Source: Scatosoma sp045658805
Lineage (GTDB): Bacteria > Bacillota > Clostridia > Christensenellales > Borkfalkiaceae
DNA length: 11,833 nt
Assembly: GCA_045658805.1 (NCBI GenBank)
Contig: JAZOVQ010000085.1
Location: forward strand, 1 to 11,833
Direction: 5' to 3'
Shown: in pieces, positions 6,604-11,833 of the stretch
How positions within the stretch are numbered: position 1 is the first letter of the stretch
Layout of the letters: each line of letters opens with the position of its first letter
Position numbers and translations under genes: made by a program
The notes under the pieces: generated by a model
Databases searched by the model: none
What the model was told of the DNA's origin: nothing
What the model saw: the letters and a program-made list of their open reading frames with translations, nothing else

Positions 6604-6972
6604 ATGTTTTGTCCGCAGTGTGGGAAATATATAGAGGGAGAACTGGGGGTTTATTGCCCATGGTGTGGAAAAAACATATACGAGGCGCAAAATTGCTCGG
6701 TGGAGGGAAAAACGAAAACTCAAAGCCTGACAGTTGTATCGACGGGAGATTATATTAAGCCGAGGAAAAATATAAGATTGAAAGCGGAAGCAAAGGAAAA
6801 AAGACAATTCCGCATTGGTTTTTGGGCGGGGTTCTTTTTGGGGATACCTGCAATTATCATTTCGTCAATGCTGGAGAAACCTGATATGACGAGAGGTACG
6901 ATAAGAGGATTTGTAATTTCAATGGTTTCTATCGGTATCCTTATTGGAATTATAAGCAGCAATATGAGATAA
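6604..6972 (+). CDS. Small zinc-ribbon membrane protein of unknown function
   Basis: The protein has 122 residues. The ATG at 6604 is chosen because GGAGG (6591-6595) lies 8 bases upstream; the TTG at 6598 would be only 2 bases from it. The N-terminus is a zinc ribbon with two knuckles, CPQCG and CPWCG (Cys3, Cys6, Cys18, Cys21). A charged linker follows (about 51-69, rich in K, R and E), then two hydrophobic segments (about 70-90 and 100-118) likely to span the membrane, with a short polar loop EKPDMTRGT between them. The topology is probably zinc ribbon inside. Similar small zinc-ribbon membrane proteins are common in Firmicutes and mostly uncharacterised. Expression should be high when the XRE repressor is absent. 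I cannot assign a function; a toxin-like or stress-induced membrane protein is only a guess from the circuit. Confidence 0.8.
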   Translation: MFCPQCGKYIEGELGVYCPWCGKNIYEAQNCSVEGKTKTQSLTVVSTGDYIKPRKNIRLKAEAKEKRQFRIGFWAGFFLGIPAIIISSMLEKPDMTRGTIRGFVISMVSIGILIGIISSNMR

Positions 6973-6977
6973 AAATA

Positions 6978-7009
6978 ATCCCGTAGGGTGGACCTACGGG
7001 ATATTTTTT
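6978..7009. terminator. Bidirectional terminator between the convergent zinc-ribbon and AraC genes
   Basis: A perfect 10-bp stem, atcccgtagg (6978-6987) with cctacgggat (6993-7002), has a 5-base loop. It is followed by TTTTTT (7004-7009) on the plus strand and by TTATTTTT on the minus strand. It overlaps the edge of the AraC stop codon. Confidence 0.9.
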
Positions 7010-7829
7010 ATAGAACAAGAGTACGTGCGCTTTGTTGGCGGCGGTAGGCGTACGGCGTACAACCATACCGCTTTTTAAAAGCGGCGTGAAATTGACTCAA
7101 CGAGGATAAACCAATGTTTTCGGCAATTTTTTCAACGGTGAAAGAGGTTTTTTCTAAATATTCCGCCGCAAGGCTCATACGAATATCGTGCAACAGCGCA
7201 ACGGGCGTTTTGCCGTAATGCCGCTTTATCAATCGCCCTAAATGCATACGGGAATATCCTGCCAGCTCCGCCAATTTTTCCACTCCGTCACCAATGTATT
7301 CGGGACGTCTAATTTGCTCAATTGCCGCTTGTAAATTGCGAGGAACGCCTGCATTTTCAATGGGCTCGCTGCGGATAATTTCCGAAAAGAAATCGGTAAC
7401 AATGGCATTTATCAGCAATTTTTGCCGTTGTGCAAGCATGGTGGGCAGGCGTAAAATTTCCTTTTGCAATTGCGGGTTTTTCAGTGTGTAATTCTTCCCA
7501 TAAACGGGCGCAAAATCAAACGCGGATAAAAATTTTGCAAATTTTTCCGATAAAATCGACAAACAAAAGACGTCGAGGTTGTGGCTTTGTTTTTCAAAAT
7601 AATGTACGTTAGAAGGGGCAAGAAAAACCACTTGCCCTTGTTTTATTTCCGTGCTTACGCCGTCGACGTTATGAGTGGCATTACCCTGCAAAACAAACAC
7701 GATTTCGAAAAAATCGTGCCGGTGCGGAATGCTTACCAAAGTACGGTTTTTGATAAGCTGATACAAATATCCGTCGTTATCAAAAGGGGAATATTCATTG
7801 CTGTGATAGGTTAAAACTTGTTCGTTCAT
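7008..7829 (-). CDS. AraC-family transcriptional regulator with cupin-like sensor domain
   Basis: The 273-residue version from the ATG at 7829 is preferred. The upstream GTG at 7856 falls inside the spacer of a perfect consensus promoter, so it would not be transcribed from it. The N-terminal half is an AraC-binding/cupin-like domain (PHRHDFFEIVFVLQGNATHN at 35-54, QGQVVFLAPSNVHYF at 65-79) that probably binds a small ligand. The C-terminus has the two HTH motifs of HTH_18: LAELAGYSRMHLGRLIKRHY (186-205) and IAENIGLSSLSQFHAAFKKRYG (235-256), ending PYAYRR. The length is standard for the family. The gene is divergent from the MBL/oxidoreductase operon and is likely its activator. No Shine-Dalgarno at a usual distance precedes the ATG. 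Confidence 0.85.
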   Translation of the reverse strand: MNEQVLTYHSNEYSPFDNDGYLYQLIKNRTLVSIPHRHDFFEIVFVLQGNATHNVDGVSTEIKQGQVVFLAPSNVHYFEKQSHNLDVFCLSILSEKFAKFLSAFDFAPVYGKNYTLKNPQLQKEILRLPTMLAQRQKLLINAIVTDFFSEIIRSEPIENAGVPRNLQAAIEQIRRPEYIGDGVEKLAELAGYSRMHLGRLIKRHYGKTPVALLHDIRMSLAAEYLEKTSFTVEKIAENIGLSSLSQFHAAFKKRYGCTPYAYRRQQSARTLVL

Positions 7830-7835
7830 ATAAAA

Positions 7836-7864
7836 ATTATAACCTGTTTTTTTCACAATGTCAA
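7836..7864 (-). promoter_or_regulatory. Perfect consensus promoter of the AraC gene
   Basis: On the minus strand TTGACA (7864-7859) is followed after 17 bases by TATAAT (7841-7836). The start point expected 6-7 bases downstream falls at 7829-7830, right at the ATG. This decides the gene start and implies a leaderless mRNA. Confidence 0.85.
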
Positions 7865-7907
7865 GCTAAAATGTTTCAAAATGGCATATTTATGTTTTAT
7901 CATGGAA

Positions 7908-7936
7908 TTGAAAAAAGGCTTGCGAAACAATACAAT
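7908..7936 (+). promoter_or_regulatory. Promoter of the MBL/oxidoreductase operon
   Basis: TTGAAA (7908-7913), 17 bases, TACAAT (7931-7936). Transcription would start near 7943, about 30 bases before the first ATG. The A/T-rich stretch 7865-7905 between the two divergent promoters contains loosely repeated aaaatgtttcaaaat/tttatgttttatcat sequence, where AraC-type sites could lie, but I cannot define a site. Confidence 0.65.
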
Positions 7937-7974
7937 ATATATACGAAGGTAAAACAGGCGAGGTTTTAAATTGC

Positions 7975-8601
7975 ATGCGACGGTTTGAAAGTGTGACAAA
8001 AGAGATATATCGGTTGAAAATTCCTTTCGACATCGTATACACGTCCGTGTTTTTGGTTAAGACGGACGTGGGGGCAATCCTTGTCGATTGCGCAACGACG
8101 GACGAGGACGTAACGGACTATATCGCGCCCGCGCTTGAAGCGCTCGGGGTAAAAACTTTGCGTTATTTGGTGTTGTCGCATATGCACGAGGACCACGCAG
8201 GGGGAAAGGATATGGTGCTTCGGTTGTATCCCGAAACGGAAGTAGCGACGGGTATCCAAACGCTTGCGCCAGGCGTACAAACCTATCCAATGCCAGGGCA
8301 CACGCGCGATTGTATCGGAGTGTTGGATTTACGTAGTAAAACCCTCATTTCCGCCGATGGAATTCAAGGCTACGGCGTAGATAAATACCTTTGCTCCACG
8401 CACGACGAGGACGCGTACTTGCAAACTTTGGCAAGGGTAAAAGCGGACGAACGTATTGAAAACGTGCTGTTTTCGCACGCGTATGCGCCGTGGAATAAGG
8501 ATTATGCCTTCGGGAAAGAACAGGTAAATCAATGTTTGCAAGACAGTTTAGATTATATTGAAAGAAGGAGAAAAAATTATGAAAGCAATTGTAATCAATA
8601 A
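7975..8601 (+). CDS. MBL-fold (metallo-beta-lactamase superfamily) metal-dependent hydrolase
   Basis: The 208-residue protein has the full metal-ligand set: HMHEDH (His69, His71, Asp73, His74), PGHT (His109), SADG (Asp128) and FSHAY (His168). It is therefore a likely active binuclear hydrolase of the glyoxalase II-like or general MBL group. Substrates of such small MBL proteins include thioesters, lactones and phosphoesters; the sequence does not choose among them. GAGG (7960-7963) lies 11 bases before the ATG. It is the first gene of the operon and overlaps the next start by 23 bases, implying translational coupling. Its role may be to hydrolyse a lactone or thioester made by the dehydrogenases that follow (inference). 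Confidence 0.85.
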   Translation: MRRFESVTKEIYRLKIPFDIVYTSVFLVKTDVGAILVDCATTDEDVTDYIAPALEALGVKTLRYLVLSHMHEDHAGGKDMVLRLYPETEVATGIQTLAPGVQTYPMPGHTRDCIGVLDLRSKTLISADGIQGYGVDKYLCSTHDEDAYLQTLARVKADERIENVLFSHAYAPWNKDYAFGKEQVNQCLQDSLDYIERRRKNYESNCNQ

Positions 8602-9559
8602 AGCGGATCAAAGCTTGAGCTACACGGACGTACCTAACCCTGTGTTGAAGGACGGCGAAGTGATTATCGAAACGTATGCAGCGGCGCTTAACCGCGCGGA
8701 TTTGTTGCAAAGAGAGGGTAACTATCCACCCCCTCCCGGTTGCCCTGAATGGCCTGGTTTGGAAGTGGCAGGTATTATTAAAGAAGTAGCGCCCGATGTT
8801 ACAAAATGGAAAGTGGGCGATAAAGTTTGCGCGCTTTTGGGCGGCGGCGGTTATGCGGAATACGTGGCTGTGCCTGCGGAAATGGTTATGCCTATCCCTA
8901 ACGGTTTAAGCTATGCAGAAGCGGCGGCTATTCCCGAAGTCTACATGACGGCATACCTCAATTTGTTCTACGTTGGACAAGCGAAGAAAGGGGAAACGTT
9001 GCTCATGAACGCAGGCGCAAGCGGTTTGGCAAGTGCGGTTATCCCCATGGCGAAAGCGTTTGGGCTTCGCGTTATCACTACCGTTTTGGGCGAAGAAAAA
9101 GTGAAGGAAGTGGCGTATTTGAACGCGGATAGAGTGGTAGACACCACCAAGGAAGACATTGCGGAAGTTTTGAAAGAGGAAGAACAAAACGGACATCCCG
9201 TCAACCTCGCAATCGACTGCTTGGCAGGCGAAGCGCTTGGCAGATGCTTAAAATATGTGGCAAGAGGCTGCCGTTGGATTCAAATTGCAACCCTTGCAGG
9301 GGACGTTTCTCCCGTAGATTTTAGAAATATTTTCGTTAAAAATATTCGCATTATCGGCAGCACGCTCCGTAGCAAAACGCCCGAAGAAAAAGGTCAGCTT
9401 TTGAACGAGCTTGTGGAAAAAACGTGGTGTAAATTTGAAAGCGGCGAGGTAAAAGTACGCATTCACAAGACATTCCCTTTGGCGCAGGCGGATGACGCGC
9501 AACAAGTACTCTATCGCGGCGAAAACGTTGGTAAAGTGGTGCTTATCGTCAAGGAATGA
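8579..9559 (+). CDS. Zinc-independent MDR oxidoreductase, quinone oxidoreductase PIG3-like
   Basis: The 326-residue protein starts at the ATG at 8579, which has AAGGAG at 8565-8570; the earlier TTG at 8558 is rejected. The PIG3/QOR hallmark NRADLLQREGNYPPPPG (38-54) is clear, followed by PGLEVAG (59-65), GDKVCALLGGGGYAEY (80-95) and the NADPH-binding turn NAGASGLAS (144-152). The catalytic-zinc cysteines of alcohol dehydrogenases are absent, as usual for this branch. It should use NADPH to reduce quinones or enone-type compounds. The start lies inside the 3' end of the MBL gene, and the stop (TGA) is 10 bases before the next start. Its real substrate is probably set by the pathway and is unknown. 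Confidence 0.88.
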   Translation: MKAIVINKADQSLSYTDVPNPVLKDGEVIIETYAAALNRADLLQREGNYPPPPGCPEWPGLEVAGIIKEVAPDVTKWKVGDKVCALLGGGGYAEYVAVPAEMVMPIPNGLSYAEAAAIPEVYMTAYLNLFYVGQAKKGETLLMNAGASGLASAVIPMAKAFGLRVITTVLGEEKVKEVAYLNADRVVDTTKEDIAEVLKEEEQNGHPVNLAIDCLAGEALGRCLKYVARGCRWIQIATLAGDVSPVDFRNIFVKNIRIIGSTLRSKTPEEKGQLLNELVEKTWCKFESGEVKVRIHKTFPLAQADDAQQVLYRGENVGKVVLIVKE

Positions 9560-9569
9560 GGGGAAAACC

Positions 9570-10598
9570 ATGAAAGAAATTAAACAAATCGTCTTTCCCA
9601 AGGCATACGAGGCGGAATACGTATCGGTTGGTCAAAAGGATTTTGCGGATTTGTCTCCAAGTGAAGTCGCGGTGAAAACGGTGTATTCGACCATTAGCGC
9701 AGGCACCGAACGCGCAAACTTCGTGGGGGATAAGGCGGTGTCCGTTTTTTCGGATGCCGAAGTGCCTTTCCCGCGTACGGTAGGGTACAGCAGCGCGGGT
9801 GAAGTTGTAGCTATCGGCTCGGCTGTGACCAAAGTCAAAATCGGTGACCGAGTGGCTGTGTATTGGGGTAAGCACGTCAATTATAACGTTTTGCCCGAAA
9901 GCAACGTAGTAAAAATTGAAAACGACAGCGTGTCCTATGAGGAAGCGGCGCTTGCGTTAATTGCCACGTTCCCTATGGCGGCGGTACGCAAAGTGCGCTT
10001 GGAAATGGGCGAAAGCATGCTGGTTATGGGCTTGGGGATTCTTGGTCAAATTGCCGTAATGGAAGCACGCGCGGCGGGCGCGTACCCGATTATTGCCTGT
10101 GATCCCGTTGCGGAACGCAGGGCGGAAGCTTTGAAAAACGGCGCGGATTACGCTTTTGATCCCTTGGAGGAAAATTTTGCGGACAAAGTGCGCGAAGTGA
10201 GCGGCGGCGGTGTGCAAACGGCTATCGAAGTGACGGGCTTGGGCGCAGGCTTAAACGAAGCACTCGATTGTATGGCAAAGCTTGGCCGTATTGCATTGCT
10301 TGGCTGTACGAGAAGCAGCGATTTTAGCGTGGATTATTATCACAAAGTCCATGGCCCTGGCATTACGTTGATTGGGGCGCATACCAGCGCAAGACCGTCG
10401 TTGGAATCCTACCCTGGTTATTTTACGCACGAGGACGATATCAAAGCGGTATTGCGTTTGTGCGGCGGCGGTAGATTGCCGTTGAAAAATTTGTTAAAGG
10501 AAACTCGTTTGCCTCAGGAATGCCAAGAAGTGTTCACGAGATTGGCAACGGATAAAAACTTCCCCATTGGCGTGCAATTTGATTGGAGAAAGGAATAA
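9570..10598 (+). CDS. Zinc-less MDR dehydrogenase (threonine dehydrogenase/BchC-like)
   Basis: The 342-residue protein starts at the ATG at 9570, 6 bases after AGGGG. The N-terminal GroES-like part has TVYSTISAGTERANFVG (37-53), where ordinary zinc alcohol dehydrogenases carry a catalytic Cys; the Cys is replaced by Ser-Ala-Gly-Thr-Glu. VGYSSAGEVVAIG (71-83) and GDRVAVY (92-98) follow. The Rossmann domain has GLGILGQ (154-160) and Asp178 at the end of strand 2, which favours NAD over NADP. SAGTE-type enzymes are known beside or fused to Gfo/Idh/MocA proteins in sugar and polysaccharide gene clusters, and the next gene is exactly that type. It probably oxidises or reduces a hydroxyl/keto group of a sugar-like compound; the substrate is unknown. 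Confidence 0.85.
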   Translation: MKEIKQIVFPKAYEAEYVSVGQKDFADLSPSEVAVKTVYSTISAGTERANFVGDKAVSVFSDAEVPFPRTVGYSSAGEVVAIGSAVTKVKIGDRVAVYWGKHVNYNVLPESNVVKIENDSVSYEEAALALIATFPMAAVRKVRLEMGESMLVMGLGILGQIAVMEARAAGAYPIIACDPVAERRAEALKNGADYAFDPLEENFADKVREVSGGGVQTAIEVTGLGAGLNEALDCMAKLGRIALLGCTRSSDFSVDYYHKVHGPGITLIGAHTSARPSLESYPGYFTHEDDIKAVLRLCGGGRLPLKNLLKETRLPQECQEVFTRLATDKNFPIGVQFDWRKE

Positions 10599-10599
10599 A

Positions 10600-11595
10600 A
10601 TGAAGAAGATTCGCATTGCGCAAATCGGCATTAACGAATACAGCCACGGCAGGGATATTTTCAATACCCTAAAGGGAATGCCCGACCTGTTTGAAATTGT
10701 CGGCTACGTCCTCGTAGAGGACGAAAGGGAAAAATTTTCGCATTTGCTTTCGTTGTTTGACGGGTATCAAGAATTGCGTTTAGAGGACGTTTTAAACGAT
10801 CCCACCATTGAAGCGGTTGCCGTGGAAACGGAAGAAATTCATTTGACGAAATACGCGCGTATGGCGGTGGAAAAGGGCAAGCACGTGCACATGGAAAAAC
10901 CGGGCGGCACACAGTTATCCGATTTTGAGGGGTTGATTTCCTCGGCAAAGCAAACGGGCAAGACGTTGCACCTTGGGTATATGTATAGATATAACCCTGC
11001 CGTATGCAATTTGTTGGAACAAATTGACAAAGGCGAGTTGGGGGATATCGTGTGCGTGGAAGCCAATATGGATTGTCACCATACGCCTGCCGTACGTAAT
11101 TGGCTTAAGACCTTTGAGGGCGGCATGACCTTTTTTCTTGGTTGTCACTTAATTGACCTTATTTTCCGTATCCAAGGCCAACCCAAGCGCGTGTTACCCC
11201 TCAATAAACGTTCGGGCGAGGACGGAGCGCAGGGCGAGGATTTTGGTCTAGTTGCTTTGGAATATGAGCGTGGGTATTCGGTTGCGAAAACTTGCGCGTT
11301 AGAATACGGCGGTTATATGCGCCGTCAGCTTGTGGTAACGGGCACGAAAGGCGCGGTGACGTTAAGCCCCTTGGAGGCCTTGACGGACGGGGGATATTAT
11401 ACGGGCATTCGTACGGTCGGCGAAACGGATAATTGGTATGCCGACGGTGAAAAAACGCAAAGTCAATTGTACGGGCGTTACGACGAAATGATGCGCTCGT
11501 TTGCGGCAATGGCGCGTGGGGAAAGGTGCAATCCTTATTCTTACGATTACGAATTACAGCTCTATCGTTTGTTGCTCCGCTGTTGCGGAAAATGA
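10600..11595 (+). CDS. Gfo/Idh/MocA-family oxidoreductase
   Basis: The 331-residue protein starts one base after the previous stop; GGAGAAAGGA supplies the ribosome binding site inside the upstream gene. The N-terminal Rossmann part is IRIAQIGINEYSHGRD (4-19). Its glycine loop reads GINEYSHG instead of the classic GxGxxG, a variant that may alter cofactor hold. HMEKPGGTQL (97-106) carries the catalytic EKP motif with Lys100, then GYMYRYNPAV (126-135) and GCHLIDLIF (181-189), where His183 and Asp186 match the usual G.H..D catalytic site. These enzymes interconvert hydroxyl and keto groups on sugars or inositols with bound NAD(P). It closes the operon, about 60 bases before a strong terminator. 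The pairing with the SAGTE-type dehydrogenase points to two linked redox steps. Confidence 0.87.
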   Translation: MKKIRIAQIGINEYSHGRDIFNTLKGMPDLFEIVGYVLVEDEREKFSHLLSLFDGYQELRLEDVLNDPTIEAVAVETEEIHLTKYARMAVEKGKHVHMEKPGGTQLSDFEGLISSAKQTGKTLHLGYMYRYNPAVCNLLEQIDKGELGDIVCVEANMDCHHTPAVRNWLKTFEGGMTFFLGCHLIDLIFRIQGQPKRVLPLNKRSGEDGAQGEDFGLVALEYERGYSVAKTCALEYGGYMRRQLVVTGTKGAVTLSPLEALTDGGYYTGIRTVGETDNWYADGEKTQSQLYGRYDEMMRSFAAMARGERCNPYSYDYELQLYRLLLRCCGK

Positions 11596-11656
11596 TTTTT
11601 TGCCATAAAAAGGTAAAATGGGCAGGGCATGTACGCGTTGAATTAAAAAAATAAAC

Positions 11657-11692
11657 AAAAAAGAGGCTTGAAATGCATCAAGCCTCTTTTTT
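11657..11692 (+). terminator. Intrinsic terminator of the MBL/oxidoreductase operon
   Basis: A perfect 14-bp stem pairs aaaaaagaggcttg (11657-11670) with caagcctctttttt (11679-11692) around an 8-base loop, aaatgcat. The T-run is part of the stem. The loop and right arm form the start of the 75-bp tandem repeat. Confidence 0.88.
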
Positions 11693-11833
11693 GTATAGAT
11701 AGGCAGGCGTTGAATTGAAGTAAAAAGAAATCCATAGGGAAAGGGAAATGCATCAAGCCTGTTTTTTGTATAGATGGGCAGGCGTTGAATTGAGGTAAAA
11801 AAAAATCCATAGGGAAAGGGAAATGCATCAAGC
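11671..11833. repeat. 75-bp tandem repeat, two full copies and the start of a third, running off the window
   Basis: Copies begin with aaatgcatcaagc at 11671, 11746 and 11821, exactly 75 bases apart. Copies 1 and 2 differ at only a few bases (for example cct-c versus cct-g in the arm, and gataggc versus gatgggc). A weaker trace of the unit (gggcagg...gcgttgaatt, 11619-11643) lies just before copy 1. The period is divisible by three, so one minus-strand frame stays open through the array and would encode a 25-residue repeat (GLMHFPFPMDFF...). That frame has no ribosome binding site in view and unusual phenylalanine-rich composition, so I do not call a gene. Confidence 0.9.

Noticed and set aside
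6296..6972. Toxin-antitoxin pair or prophage lysogeny module
   Set aside because: The genes are divergent rather than one operon, the membrane protein has no recognised toxin motif, and no integrase, attachment site or phage structural gene is in the window.
7830..7856. GTG at 7856 as the AraC start
   Set aside because: It lies between the -35 and -10 of the gene's consensus promoter and adds nine residues with no family similarity.
8558..8578. TTG at 8558 as the quinone oxidoreductase start
   Set aside because: The ribosome binding site AAGGAG at 8565-8570 lies inside that extension and is correctly spaced for the ATG at 8579, where the family's MKAIVI start is found.
9492..9569. Upstream extension of the MDR dehydrogenase to 9492
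   Set aside because: It overlaps the coding end of the previous gene in another frame; AGGGG and ATG at 9570 give the normal start.
11671..11833. CRISPR array
   Set aside because: The repeats are directly abutting 75-bp units with no unique spacers and no cas genes nearby.

Overview
The window looks like a chromosomal segment of an uncultured, gut-type, low-to-mid GC Firmicute of the Clostridia/Christensenellales kind. This placement is inferred from style only: strong AGGAGG-like ribosome binding sites, many short-hairpin intrinsic terminators, near-consensus sigma-A promoters, a very large repeat-containing extracellular glycosidase-like protein, and MocR, XRE and AraC regulators. Ordinary stop codons are used, including TGA, so the genetic code is standard. 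No rRNA, tRNA, CRISPR array, transposase or phage gene was seen.

Layout. (1) Bases 1-3578 hold the 3' part of a giant gene that is open to the left edge. Its product has about 126-residue beta-rich repeats, a central domain of unknown function and a C-terminal clan GH-A-like (beta/alpha)8 glycosidase domain, and the gene ends at an intrinsic terminator. (2) Bases 3922-6056 hold a vitamin B6 unit: a MocR-type (GntR wHTH plus aminotransferase-fold) regulator on the minus strand, divergent from a pyridoxamine kinase on the plus strand. Their -10 elements overlap, and each gene has its own terminator. The regulator lacks the end of its aminotransferase small domain. (3) Bases 6060-6295 hold no gene but several hairpins, among them a strong terminator. 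(4) Bases 6251-7008 hold a compact phage-like switch: a 70-residue XRE repressor divergent from a small zinc-ribbon membrane protein. Two operators of identical architecture (TACGA-N7-TCGTA) lie between them, and one fills the spacer of a perfect consensus promoter. (5) Bases 7008-11692 hold an AraC regulator divergent from a tight four-gene operon: MBL-fold hydrolase, PIG3-like quinone oxidoreductase, zinc-less MDR dehydrogenase and Gfo/Idh/MocA oxidoreductase. (6) Bases 11671-11833 hold a 75-bp tandem repeat that runs off the right edge and has captured one arm of the operon terminator.

How the parts work together. The MocR protein probably senses PLP and controls the kinase that recycles B6 vitamers. 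The AraC protein, whose cupin-like N-terminus could bind a small ligand, probably controls the four oxidoreductase and hydrolase genes, which look like a small catabolic pathway for a carbohydrate-like or polyol-like compound of unknown identity. The secreted glycosidase-like protein could supply sugars, but nothing here links it directly to that operon. Both the XRE and AraC genes have promoters placed so that transcription would begin at or next to the ATG, which suggests leaderless messages.
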